Shown piece by piece: positions 24,678 through 33,866 of a DNA stretch of 64,000 nucleotides. Under the pieces are notes generated by a model that saw only the letters and a list, made by a program, of their open reading frames with translations, was not told the DNA's origin and did not search any database. Numbering within the stretch: the first letter of the stretch is position 1; every line of letters begins with the position of its first letter. The stretch is from Acidobacteriota bacterium (lineage in GTDB: Bacteria > Acidobacteriota > Terriglobia > Terriglobales > Acidobacteriaceae): positions 124,001 to 188,000 of the forward strand of contig JAJZBZ010000002.1 of assembly GCA_021846275.1 (NCBI GenBank), given 5' to 3'. The position numbers and the translations under genes were made by a program.

Positions 24678-26150
24678 ATGGGAATCGCGCCGCAGGCATC
24701 CACTCCTCCGCTGACCGAAACGGACAATCATCGCCGCTATTTTTTTGAGAAATTTGGCCTCACCGAGCGGCTACTGGAGCGGTGCCTGGGTGAAGCGCTG
24801 AGCGCTGGCGGCGAATTTGCCGATCTTTACTTCGAATCCGTCACGGCCACCTCGCTCGGCATCGAGGAACAGATTGTGAAGTCAGCAAGCACGGGAACCA
24901 GCGTTGGCTGCGGCATTCGCGTCATAGCGGGCGAGCGCACCGGCTACGCCTACACCGACAACCTGAGCCAGGAGCGGCTGCTCCACGCCGCGCGCACGGC
25001 GGCGATGATTGCCAGCGGCCCGGCAAAGCAGCCCGTGGTGGGCTTCGAGGATGCTCGCTCCACGGACCTCTATCCAGTTCCACTCGGCGGATTCGATCTC
25101 GATCTGGCCGCGCGACTGGAGTTGATTCAGCGCGCCGACCGCGCTGCACGCAGCTTTGATCCACGCATCGTGCAGGTGCGCGCGAGCTTCGCCGAGGAAC
25201 TGCGCCGGATTCTGGTGGTCGGCTCCGACGGAGCCTTTGCCAGTGACACGCAGCCTCTGGCCCGGCTCAATGTCTTCGTCATTGCGCGGGACGGAACCAT
25301 CACGACGCGAGGCTCGGCGGGTGGTGGCGGACGCGCAGGCGTGGAACAGTTCACCGGCGGGAAAAGCCCGGAGCATCTGGCGTGCGAGGCAGCGCGCGGA
25401 GCTGTGCTGCAACTGGGCGCGCGGCCCGCTCCAGCAGGCGAGATGGAGGTCGTGCTCGGGCCGGGATGGCCGGGAATTCTGTTGCACGAAGCCGTCGGAC
25501 ACGGCCTGGAAGCGGACTTCAATCGCAAAGGAACATCGGCTTTTTCCGGGCTGATCGGCCAGCGGGTGGCCAGCAGCAAGGTGACCGTGGTAGACAACGG
25601 AACGATGGCCGGGCGCCGCGGTTCGCTCAATGTGGACGACGAGGGATCGGCGACGCAGGAGACCGTGCTGATCGAGAACGGCATTCTGAAGGGCTACCTG
25701 ACCGACAAGCTCTCCGCGCGGCTGACCGGCGCGGCCAACACCGGCTCCGGGCGGCGGGAAAGCTACCAGTGCATTCCCATGCCGCGCATGACGAACACCT
25801 ACATGCTGGCCGGCGAGGACGACCCCGAGGATATTCTGCGCAGCGTCAGGCGTGGCCTGTATGCGGTGAACTTCGGTGGCGGGCAGGTGGACATCACCAA
25901 TGGAAAATTTGTCTTCTCGGCGTCCGAGGCTTACCTGATTGAGGACGGAAGGATCACCGCTCCCGTTCGCGACGCCACATTGATCGGCAACGGACCGGAG
26001 GCGCTGCGTTACGTCTCGATGGTCGGCCACGACCTGCGGCTCGATGAGGGCATTGGCACCTGCGGAAAGGCCGGGCAATCCGTGCCCGTCGGCGTGGGAA
26101 TGCCGACGATCAAACTCGACCGCATGACCGTCGGCGGAACGGCGGGCTGA
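24678..26150 (+). CDS. tldD: Metalloprotease TldD
   Basis: 490 residues from ATG 24678; the frame is open to 24492 but that part overlaps the His-rich gene and looks non-coding. TldD pairs with TldE/PmbA to form a cytoplasmic protease that degrades unfolded peptides and matures some ribosomally made peptides. The zinc site HEAVGHGLE has His270, Glu271 and His275, and Cys in GIGTCGKAGQS near residue 463 is the third ligand. Other conserved parts are EQIVKSASTG, GYAYTDNL, NVDDEGSATQ, GYLTDKLSA, MPRMTNTYM and NGKFVFSASEAYLIEDG. No PmbA partner gene is in this window, so it must be elsewhere or absent. Confidence 0.95.
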   Translation: MGIAPQASTPPLTETDNHRRYFFEKFGLTERLLERCLGEALSAGGEFADLYFESVTATSLGIEEQIVKSASTGTSVGCGIRVIAGERTGYAYTDNLSQERLLHAARTAAMIASGPAKQPVVGFEDARSTDLYPVPLGGFDLDLAARLELIQRADRAARSFDPRIVQVRASFAEELRRILVVGSDGAFASDTQPLARLNVFVIARDGTITTRGSAGGGGRAGVEQFTGGKSPEHLACEAARGAVLQLGARPAPAGEMEVVLGPGWPGILLHEAVGHGLEADFNRKGTSAFSGLIGQRVASSKVTVVDNGTMAGRRGSLNVDDEGSATQETVLIENGILKGYLTDKLSARLTGAANTGSGRRESYQCIPMPRMTNTYMLAGEDDPEDILRSVRRGLYAVNFGGGQVDITNGKFVFSASEAYLIEDGRITAPVRDATLIGNGPEALRYVSMVGHDLRLDEGIGTCGKAGQSVPVGVGMPTIKLDRMTVGGTAG

Positions 26151-26167
26151 CTCGCTGGCCGCGTCGC

Positions 26168-28036
26168 TCAGGATCTTTTCGCGAATCCATCCATCGCCTG
26201 CGTCTTGAGAATTTTTCCACCTTCCTGAATCACGTACAGCCTGTTTGCGGCCAGCGCCTTCAGTGTGTCCACCGTGCCCGATGGCCAGCGGATCTCCAGC
26301 GTCTCGACGGTCTTCGCCTGATCGAGGCCAAAGTGCAGGCGAAGATCATTCTGCGAATAGTAGCTGCCTCCGGAGCGTACCTCGTCGATCAGCAGCATCG
26401 GCTTCGCAGCTTTGGGATCAACCTGCGCTGTCAGCCGCAATTGCGCGCCAATGCCCGTGCGATTGCTCTTTGTGCCCACCAGGCGAATCTTGATCCAGTT
26501 GCGGCTGGTCCACGTCGAGTCGCAGCGCAGCAGTTGCGGCAGGGCGTTGATGCAGTTGACGACCACATCCATGTCGCCGTCGTTGTCGTAATCGCCAAAG
26601 GCGCAGCCGCGCGCCGGAGCCGCAGCCGTGATGCCCGGTCCGCCTTCTTTGGTCACCTCTTCAAACTGTCCGTTGCGCAGGTTGCGGTAGAGATATTTGT
26701 GCTCGGCGTAGGGTGCGTCAATCGCCGTTCCATCCACCTCCGGATAGACGTGGCCATTCGAGATCAGAATGTCGAGCCAGCCGTCGTTGTCCATGTCGAA
26801 GAAGCCAACGCCCCATCCCAGATAGCGCGTGTTCACGCCGAGTCCGGAGAGATAGGTGTGATCCTCGAAGGTTCCGTCGCCGAGGTTCTGATAGAGCGAA
26901 TCGGTGTCGCCGGCGAAGTTGGTTTTCACGATGTCCATGAGGCCGTCGCGATTGAAATCGCCAATGGAGACACCCATCCCGGCCTGTGGCTTGCCATCCG
27001 GCGAATACGCGATGCCGGACTCGATGGCCACGTCCTTGAAGGTTCCATCCTTCTGGTTCTGATAAAAAGTCGCAGCGGTCGAATCATTCGCAACGTAAAT
27101 ATCCGGCCATCCATCGCCGTCGAGATCAGCCACGGCAACCGACAGAGCGTACGTTCCAATCGCCGTGTTCATGCCAGCCTTTTCGCTCACGTCGGTGAAG
27201 GTTCCGTCGCCGTTGTTGTGATAGAGAATGTTGTGGCCGCCCTCCAGTCCCGGCGGTCCGCAGGCAACCGTGATGCCTTTGTACGAGCAGCCCGCGTCAG
27301 CCGGATCGGGCGCGGTCTTGATGTCGAAGTCGATGTAGTTGCCGACGAAGAGATCCAGATGGCCGTCGCGGTCATAATCCAGAAACGCGCAGCCGGAGTT
27401 CCAGCGCAGCTTCGGCTGCATCAGGCCGGCTTCCTTCGTCACCTCGGTAAACGTGCCGTCGCCATTGTTGCGATAGAGCGCGTTCTGCCCGTAGTAGCTG
27501 ATAAAAAGATCGTTCCAACCGTCATTGTTGTAGTCGCCCACGCAGCAGCCCTGTCCCCACCCGGAGCGCGCCAGACCCGCCTTCTGCGTCACGTCGGTAA
27601 ACGTGCCGTCGCGATTGTTTTTGAAGAGATGACAGATCGGCTCCTGGCCTTTGGGAAAGCCGTCAAGCCGCCATCCATTCACCAGAAAGATATCCAGCCA
27701 GTCATCCTGGTCGTAGTCATAAAACGCGACGCCGCAGCCTGTGGTTTCGAGCAGAAATTTATTCCTGTGCTCGTTGCCATAGATGGTCTTCACGTTCAGC
27801 CCGGACTCGCGCGCGACATCGACAAAGCTCAGGCCGAGCGGCGTTCCGGCGATCGGCGAATGCAGCCCGCCGGTGGCTCCGCGCGCCTGCGCCTCATAGG
27901 CTGGCCGAGCCATGCCGCCGGGCGTCTGTGGCTGCTGCGCAAATACGGGCCGAGCCAGCGAAAGCACGTCTTCCAGAGACAGCACCAGCGCCGTGCGCGA
28001 AAGCGAACGGAGAAATCCTCTGCGGGAAAAGGTCAA
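26168..28036 (-). CDS. Tat-exported CRTAC1-family FG-GAP repeat protein
   Basis: About 622 residues from a TTG at 28036, supported by GAGGAG seven bases upstream; codons up to 28162 look non-coding. It begins with a twin-arginine signal (FSRRGFLRSLSRTALVLS ending near VFAQ). The body is a beta-propeller of FG-GAP/VCBS repeats with Asp-rich calcium loops such as DYDQDDWLDIF, DYNNDGWNDLF and DLDGDGWPDIY. The C-terminus is the ASPIC/UnbV domain (RTGIGAQLRLTAQ, VRSGGSYYSQNDLRLHFGL, ETLEIRWPSG). The family is widespread in acidobacteria and planctomycetes as secreted binding or scaffold protein; no reaction is established. Convergent with tldD. Confidence 0.92.
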   Translation of the reverse strand: MTFSRRGFLRSLSRTALVLSLEDVLSLARPVFAQQPQTPGGMARPAYEAQARGATGGLHSPIAGTPLGLSFVDVARESGLNVKTIYGNEHRNKFLLETTGCGVAFYDYDQDDWLDIFLVNGWRLDGFPKGQEPICHLFKNNRDGTFTDVTQKAGLARSGWGQGCCVGDYNNDGWNDLFISYYGQNALYRNNGDGTFTEVTKEAGLMQPKLRWNSGCAFLDYDRDGHLDLFVGNYIDFDIKTAPDPADAGCSYKGITVACGPPGLEGGHNILYHNNGDGTFTDVSEKAGMNTAIGTYALSVAVADLDGDGWPDIYVANDSTAATFYQNQKDGTFKDVAIESGIAYSPDGKPQAGMGVSIGDFNRDGLMDIVKTNFAGDTDSLYQNLGDGTFEDHTYLSGLGVNTRYLGWGVGFFDMDNDGWLDILISNGHVYPEVDGTAIDAPYAEHKYLYRNLRNGQFEEVTKEGGPGITAAAPARGCAFGDYDNDGDMDVVVNCINALPQLLRCDSTWTSRNWIKIRLVGTKSNRTGIGAQLRLTAQVDPKAAKPMLLIDEVRSGGSYYSQNDLRLHFGLDQAKTVETLEIRWPSGTVDTLKALAANRLYVIQEGGKILKTQAMDGFAKRS

Positions 28037-28230
28037 GCAACACTCCTCGCGAACCGGCGGACGGTAAGGGACCGGATCACGCCTTGCAGTATACCCGCTG
28101 CGCAGGTGGGCTGAGCCTCCACCGAAGGGTGGAGACCGCGCGGCCCGCTCCTGCGAACGCATTTGTTCCTCTACGGCTATTCAACTCGTTCGTAGCATCA
28201 ACATCATCTTCTGCAATTTTGCTTTCGCGC

Positions 28231-28259
28231 TTGCCTGTTCTCCGCGGCTTGCCCATATT
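28231..28259 (+). promoter_or_regulatory. Promoter abutting the aspartic protease gene
   Basis: TTGCCT (28231-28236), a 17-bp spacer and CATATT (28254-28259) end six bases before ATG 28266, so the message would be leaderless or nearly so. The -35 is the same hexamer as at rpmE. Confidence 0.5.
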
Positions 28260-28265
28260 GAGTGG

Positions 28266-29249
28266 ATGGACACGTTCCTGCCCTTGCGACGGAGCATCTG
28301 TTGGATTGCCCTGCTGGGCGCATGGGCACTGACCGCTATGCCCAAGGTGACTGCCCAGCCAAACTCTTCTGCGGACCGCACGCCCTCGTCGCTGACGTTT
28401 CCCATCCTTGTCCGCAATGACAAGATCTACGTGCAAATGAAGACCTCCATCGGCAGATTTTTTCTGCTCATCGACTCCGGCACGGAACGCACGTTGATCT
28501 TTCGCCAATCGGTTCCCCGCACCTATCTGAATCTCGAACCGTTTCGTACCCGGCTCTTTGGCATTGGTGATTCCAGCCGCGTCGTGACCATCGGCCAGAT
28601 GCCTTTGGCCATCGATCTGCCGCCGTGGAGTTCCTTTCACACGCTGGCTCTGCTGGGTGATCCGCTACCTGTCGATGCTGGTCCGTATGACGGGATTCTG
28701 GGCCTGGATTTCTTCCGCGCCTATTGTGTCCTTCTTGATCGCGGCGCACTTCGGATGCAGATATTTCCCGTTGGCCAGTGCGCCGCGAACACGGAGACCT
28801 GGACGACCGTGCATGTGGACTGGACGCGGCACGCCATCCTGGTTCCGCTTCGTGTGCAATTCACCCAGACCCAGAGCGAGGCCCGCACGGAAGCAATCCT
28901 CGACACGGGTGCCAATCTCCCGCTTCTGCTCTCGAATCAATATCGGCAAGCGGCGGGACTCAAAGTGAAACACCACTACAAAACCGGCACCGTAAAAACC
29001 TACGGCGCAAACGGAGTGGTTCGCGCCGATGTTGTTCCGGGCGCACAGTATCGGCTGGGCAACAGTACGATTCTTATCACGACCCGCGTCGCCGTGGCAC
29101 GCGGCAGGCTTCACCCCAAGGCGGGGATATTCGCCAACAAAGCCCTGCGCTTTCAATCCGTGCTTGGCAATGAGGTGCTTTCCCTGGTTGCCATCAAATT
29201 CGATGCCCTGCACCGCTGCATTTATCTGCAAGTGCCGAAATTGAACTAG
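28266..29249 (+). CDS. Secreted retropepsin/pepsin-like aspartic protease
   Basis: 327 residues with an N-terminal signal (SICWIALLGAWALTAMPKVT). Two aspartic-protease half-sites are visible: LLIDSGTERT (Asp70-Ser-Gly) and AILDTGANLPLLL (Asp213-Thr-Gly). Each is followed by the hydrophobic-Gly strand of the fold, GILGLDFF after the first and SVLGNEVLSL after the second. This gives a bilobed single chain with two catalytic Asp, like pepsins, rather than a retroviral-type dimer. It probably acts in the acidic periplasm; its target is unknown. It precedes the glycosidase gene by 10 bases and is likely in the same operon. Confidence 0.75.
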   Translation: MDTFLPLRRSICWIALLGAWALTAMPKVTAQPNSSADRTPSSLTFPILVRNDKIYVQMKTSIGRFFLLIDSGTERTLIFRQSVPRTYLNLEPFRTRLFGIGDSSRVVTIGQMPLAIDLPPWSSFHTLALLGDPLPVDAGPYDGILGLDFFRAYCVLLDRGALRMQIFPVGQCAANTETWTTVHVDWTRHAILVPLRVQFTQTQSEARTEAILDTGANLPLLLSNQYRQAAGLKVKHHYKTGTVKTYGANGVVRADVVPGAQYRLGNSTILITTRVAVARGRLHPKAGIFANKALRFQSVLGNEVLSLVAIKFDALHRCIYLQVPKLN

Positions 29250-29259
29250 ACTAGGGAAC

Positions 29260-31956
29260 GTGAAAAATGCAACCGTTCGGTCTTGTCCGTCCGCTTCCGT
29301 TAACACCCTCGTTCGCCGCATCACGCGCGGACTTCTGTTCGCCAGCCTGATCTTTGCGAGTGTGCCGCCTGCGGCTCTCGCGCAGCGGCTGCATCCGCTC
29401 GATGCCTTTCCGCTCGACGCTCCGAAGCAGGACGATCCGCTCGTGATTCGCCGTCCCGTGCGCACCCGTGAGCCGTTCACCGTGGCTGGCGAGCGCGGCA
29501 TGCTGGTGGGCCGCGAGGCGGGATCGTTTGAGGCCTGGATTCTGCCCATCAAGCTCATCAGCCACATGGCCATCACCGCGCAGATCGAGGGCTACCCGGT
29601 GCCGATCGACGTGAACCAGCAGGCGGCCTCGATCCAGGTGCATCCCGACCACACCGTCCTCACCTACGCTCACATCGGCTTTACGCTGCGCCAGATCATG
29701 TTCTCGCCGAGTGAGCCCCTGAACAACGATGCCGCAGAGCAGCCCGCGACCGGCCCCGTCGTGCTCTTTCAGATCGACGCGCGCCACCCGGTGGACCTGA
29801 CCTTCCGCTTCACGCCGGAGATGCTCTGGATGTGGCCCAAACGCAACAGCGGCGTGCCCTCGCCGGAGTGGGTTGAGCACGGAGCACCCTCGACATCGGG
29901 CGCAGCGGCGAATGCCGACGCTGACGGCTACTACGTGCTTCATCTCGACTATCCCGACCTTGCCGGAGCGGTCACAATCCCCGGCGCGCAGCCAGGCGTG
30001 ATGACTCCCTATCAGGAGCGACCGCAGGTGCATCCGCTGGAGCTGCATCTGCACTACGATCCGAAGCGTGACGGCAGCCGTTACTTCCCGCTGCTGATGG
30101 CCGTGGGAGCTACAACGCAGACGGCCACCAACGCCGCGCTGGGCCAGACGCTGGCCGAGTTGAACGCGCGCATCCCCGCGCTCTACGCCAGTGAGCAGGC
30201 TGCATATCAGTCTGTGCTGAAGACGGCGACGAGTATCGAGACGCCCGACCCCACGCTCAACCGCGCTTTTCGCTGGGCCGAGGTCTCGATCGAACAACTG
30301 AAGGCGCATGGCTACGATGCGATCCCCGGCGCGGGCGAAACGGCGCTCGTCGCCGGCTACTACGAGAGCGGTGACTCGGCGCGGCCGGGCTTTGGATGGT
30401 TTTTTGGCCGTGACGCGCTCTACACGCTCTACGCCGTGGACGCGATGGGCGACTTCGCCCTCACGCGCGACGAGCTGAATTTTCTTGCCGCGCGCCAGCG
30501 CGCCGACGGCAAGATCATGCACGAGTATTCGCAGACCGCCTACGATCCCGACGTTCACTGGCGCAGCTTCCCGTACATGTACGCAGCAGCCGACGCGACA
30601 CCGCTCTTTCTGCTTGCCGTGCGCGATTACCTGCGCTCCTCCGGCGATGTTGCCTGGCTGCGCGCGCACCGCGCCGTAATCGATAAAGCGTGGGCCTTTG
30701 AGACGGCTCCAACGTCCGACACTGACCACGACGGCATCTACGACAACTCGCAGGGCACCGGATGGGTGGAGAGCTGGCCGGGCGGAATGCCGCATCAGGA
30801 GGTCTATCTCGCGCTGCTGGATGAAGAGGCCAGCCTCGCCTACAGCGATCTGGCCTCTGCGCTTGGCAGCACAGACGCGGCAAAGCAGGCAGCCACGCGA
30901 GCGACGACCATTCGCGCAACGATTGAGCGCGAGTATGCCGACGCGCAGAAGGGTTGCTACGCCTTCAGCCACGGAATGGACGGCAAGCCCGACCGCACGC
31001 GCACCGTTTATCCGGCGATGGCCTGGTGGGACGCGACGACCAACCCGCAGCAGCCTGTCGATCATTCCGCTTCCTGCCTGCGCCAGATGGCCGCGCACAC
31101 GCTTGAAACCGACTGGGGACTGCGCGACGTTGCCTCCGACGAGCCAATCTTCGACGGCATGAGCTATCACCAGGGTTCGGTCTGGCCGCTCTTCACCGGC
31201 TGGGCCGCGCTGGCTGAGTATCGCGGCAACCAGCCGCTGGCCGGCGAACAGATGCTCATGGAAAACATCCATCTCACGTGGGCGTCCGATCTCGGTGCCG
31301 TCACCGAGCTGCTCTCCGGCGATACCTACGTTCCCTTTGGCCGCTCGACGAGCCACCAGCTCTGGTCCAGCACCATGGTCATCGAACCGACCCTGCGCGG
31401 CATGCTCGGCATCACGCCCGACGCCGCGCATGCGACGCTCACGGTCAATCCGCACCTGCCCGCAAGCTGGCCGCGCATGACGGTGGACAAACTGCATCTC
31501 GGCGCGCGGACGGTGCGCGTGACGATGGAACGAAAACCGGACGGCCTGCTCGTGACGGCAACTGCGGACGCGCCGCCTGCGCTGCGCAGCGATCTTCCTG
31601 GCGCGCGCAGTCTCCGCGGCGACGCGCACACTGCTTCGCTGCTCATTCCACTGCCCGCCGTCGAGGTCGTCGATCCCATCTTTGAGTTGCCAGAAGCTGG
31701 CGCTCATTCCACTGCGCCGCGCGTGGTGGAGGCCAACTACGGGGACAAGACTCTGCGCCTGACGCTCGAAGCGCCGGCCGGCACTGAGGCGGATTACGCG
31801 CTCGTCGTCAACGCGAAGGTCCATCCGCGCCTTGCCACGCAAGCCGGGGCTGGTAACGCAAGCCTGCTTCGCGCCGACGATGGCAGCCGGCATCTGCATG
31901 CCGCATTCTCCGGCGGCGCAGACTGGCAGACAATGACCGTGACGCTCGCCTGGTGA
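29260..31956 (+). CDS. Exported glycogen-debranching/amylo-alpha-1,6-glucosidase-like glycoside hydrolase
   Basis: 898 residues from GTG 29260 with AGGGA just upstream; a signal peptide (TRGLLFASLIFASVPPAALAQ) starts about 20 residues in. Residues about 60-330 are a beta-sandwich N-terminal domain. From about 330 to 740 is an (alpha/alpha)6 barrel with GFGWFFGRDALYTLYAVDAM, RQRADGKIMHEYSQTA, GTGWVESWPGGMP and DGMSYHQGSVWPLFTGWA, which match the debranching/GH63-like superfamily; acidic residues in these motifs are candidates for catalysis. The C-terminal part is beta-rich. It would trim branched alpha-glucans or oligosaccharides in the periplasm. Substrate is inferred only from fold. Confidence 0.85.
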   Translation: MKNATVRSCPSASVNTLVRRITRGLLFASLIFASVPPAALAQRLHPLDAFPLDAPKQDDPLVIRRPVRTREPFTVAGERGMLVGREAGSFEAWILPIKLISHMAITAQIEGYPVPIDVNQQAASIQVHPDHTVLTYAHIGFTLRQIMFSPSEPLNNDAAEQPATGPVVLFQIDARHPVDLTFRFTPEMLWMWPKRNSGVPSPEWVEHGAPSTSGAAANADADGYYVLHLDYPDLAGAVTIPGAQPGVMTPYQERPQVHPLELHLHYDPKRDGSRYFPLLMAVGATTQTATNAALGQTLAELNARIPALYASEQAAYQSVLKTATSIETPDPTLNRAFRWAEVSIEQLKAHGYDAIPGAGETALVAGYYESGDSARPGFGWFFGRDALYTLYAVDAMGDFALTRDELNFLAARQRADGKIMHEYSQTAYDPDVHWRSFPYMYAAADATPLFLLAVRDYLRSSGDVAWLRAHRAVIDKAWAFETAPTSDTDHDGIYDNSQGTGWVESWPGGMPHQEVYLALLDEEASLAYSDLASALGSTDAAKQAATRATTIRATIEREYADAQKGCYAFSHGMDGKPDRTRTVYPAMAWWDATTNPQQPVDHSASCLRQMAAHTLETDWGLRDVASDEPIFDGMSYHQGSVWPLFTGWAALAEYRGNQPLAGEQMLMENIHLTWASDLGAVTELLSGDTYVPFGRSTSHQLWSSTMVIEPTLRGMLGITPDAAHATLTVNPHLPASWPRMTVDKLHLGARTVRVTMERKPDGLLVTATADAPPALRSDLPGARSLRGDAHTASLLIPLPAVEVVDPIFELPEAGAHSTAPRVVEANYGDKTLRLTLEAPAGTEADYALVVNAKVHPRLATQAGAGNASLLRADDGSRHLHAAFSGGADWQTMTVTLAW

Positions 31957-32026
31957 GCGCGGGCAGGATGCACAAAACGAGAGTGGATGCAGAACGCGAA
32001 GAGGCACAGTCGAGCGCTCCGCGCCG

Positions 32027-33700
32027 CTACTCGATCGGAATCGCTTCCTTGGGGCGCGATGGCGGCCTTTTCATCAGGTACGCGATCGGAATTAGGCAGA
32101 CCGTGAGAATGACCAGCATGTGAATCGTGTCGATGTAGGCAAGAATCTGCGCCTGCTGCATCATCGATTCGTAGAGCCTTCCAGCGGCGTGCGTCGCGGC
32201 TCCGGCAGCCGAATACCCCTTGGTCTGAAGCGTACCCACCAGTCCACCGCGCATCGACTGATAGAGCGAAGAGGCAGGCGTCGCGTGCGCGGCCAGATAC
32301 TGCTGGTGCACCTGCGCGCGTCGCACCAGCATTGTGCTGATGAACGAGACACCGACACTGCCGCCCAGGTTGCGCGCCAGCGCCGTCAGGCCGGAGACCT
32401 CGTTGTTTTTCTCGCGTGGAACGCCGACAAACGACATCACGCTGATGGGCACAAAAAGAAACGGCATGCCCAGCACCATGATGACGCGCCAGCTTGCCGC
32501 CGTCCAGAAATCGATGCCGAGATAGAGGTCCGAGATGCGATAAACGCCGAAGGAGACCATCGCGAATCCGAAGCAGATCAGCGCGCGCGGATCGACCTTC
32601 TGCCCAATGAAGCCGACGATGGGAAGCAGCACGATGAGCACCAGTCCGCCGAGCGAAAGCACGGAGCCTGCCTGCGTGGCGGAGTAACCCATGACCTCCT
32701 GCAAGAACTGCGGAATCATCACGGTCGTTGCGTAGAGCGTCGCGCCGATGACGAGCATCACAAACTGCGTCGTGGCGAAGGTTGGATTCTTATACAGCCG
32801 CAGATCGAGGATCGGGTGCTCTGCCGTCAGTTCGCGCCAGACGAACGAAATGAAACCCACAGCGGCAATCGTGGCACAGGCGATGATCAGCCCGGAGCTG
32901 AACCAGTCCTTTTCCTGGCCCTTGTCCAGCATGATCTGCAACGCGCCAATCGTCAGCGCCAACAGGCCGAGTCCGAAGCCATCCACCGAACCAACCTTGT
33001 CACGCATCCGCTTCAGATACGGCGGGTCTTCCACAATTCGCGCGCTCAGGAACAGCGAAAGAATGCCGACCGGAATATTGAGGAAAAATATCCAGCGCCA
33101 GGAGTAGTTGTCCGTGATCCAGCCGCCGATGGTCGGCCCGATCGCCGGCGCCACCACCACCGCCATACCATAGAGAGCGAAGGCGACGCTGCGCTTCTCC
33201 GGCGGAAACGTATCGGCCAGAATCGAACGCTCACTCGGTTGAAGTCCGCCACCGGCCGCGCCCTGCAGGACGCGAAAAAAGACCAGCATGAAGAGCGAGT
33301 TGGCAAAGCCACAACAGAGCGAAAATACCGTGAACAGGGCCACGCAGACCATGTAAAACCGCTTGCGCCCATAGCGGTTGGCAATCCATCCGCTGATCGG
33401 CAGAATGATTGCGTTAGAAACCAGATATGAGGTCAGAACCCAAGTCGCCTCGTCGTAGCTTGCGCCCAACGCGCCGGCGATGTGCGGCAAGGCAACGTTG
33501 GCAATCGAAGAGTCCAGCGCCTCCATGAACGTGGCCAGCGTCACCGTGAAGGCAACCACCCAGGGATTGAAGCGCGGCTTCCAGTGGTCGTCGTGAATTT
33601 CCTGCTGGGCGGCACCCTGGCTCGCGTGCTGAATCGCGTCCTGACTCGCGCTCTGGTCCGGCTGCGAATTGGAATCGGCCATCTCGGTCGACTCTGCCAT
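32027..33700 (-). CDS. DHA2-family MFS drug efflux permease (EmrB/QacA type)
   Basis: 557 residues with 14 predicted membrane helices. Typical motifs: ALDSSIANVALPHIAGALG in helix 1 (DHA2 motif D1), WVLTSYLVSNAIILPISGWI, NRYGRKRFYM in the first cytoplasmic loop (motif A), FRVLQGAAGGGLQPSERSI (motif B) and GPTIGGWITDNYSWRWIFFLNIP (motif C of antiporters). This is a proton-driven exporter of toxic compounds in the inner membrane. The first 40 residues are an Asp/Gln/Ser-rich cytoplasmic tail. No HlyD-type adaptor gene is adjacent, so it may act alone or borrow one. Convergent with the glycosidase gene. Confidence 0.93.
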   Translation of the reverse strand: MAESTEMADSNSQPDQSASQDAIQHASQGAAQQEIHDDHWKPRFNPWVVAFTVTLATFMEALDSSIANVALPHIAGALGASYDEATWVLTSYLVSNAIILPISGWIANRYGRKRFYMVCVALFTVFSLCCGFANSLFMLVFFRVLQGAAGGGLQPSERSILADTFPPEKRSVAFALYGMAVVVAPAIGPTIGGWITDNYSWRWIFFLNIPVGILSLFLSARIVEDPPYLKRMRDKVGSVDGFGLGLLALTIGALQIMLDKGQEKDWFSSGLIIACATIAAVGFISFVWRELTAEHPILDLRLYKNPTFATTQFVMLVIGATLYATTVMIPQFLQEVMGYSATQAGSVLSLGGLVLIVLLPIVGFIGQKVDPRALICFGFAMVSFGVYRISDLYLGIDFWTAASWRVIMVLGMPFLFVPISVMSFVGVPREKNNEVSGLTALARNLGGSVGVSFISTMLVRRAQVHQQYLAAHATPASSLYQSMRGGLVGTLQTKGYSAAGAATHAAGRLYESMMQQAQILAYIDTIHMLVILTVCLIPIAYLMKRPPSRPKEAIPIE

Positions 33701-33866
33701 GAATTCTCCTGCGGGCCGCGCGCACAGGCTCGGTTCCCGGCTTGCCGTGCCGCTCGGTCATCTCAAAAAAAACAGCCAACAGCAGACCGCTGGCCGCGCT
33801 TGCAGTGAATACCACAATCTAGATGCGCGGCCACCGGGAAAGGCGCAGAATTTTGCGCCCTCGTCC

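Noticed and set aside
26333-28114. A 593-codon open frame antisense to the CRTAC1 gene
   Set aside because: Follows the repeat periodicity of the FG-GAP gene opposite and has no independent support.
29251-32007. A 918-codon open frame antisense to the glycosidase gene
   Set aside because: It mirrors codon structure of the GC-rich gene opposite it, is Arg/Val/Gly-rich, has no family resemblance and no own ribosome binding site. The glycosidase on the plus strand has signal peptide and motifs.
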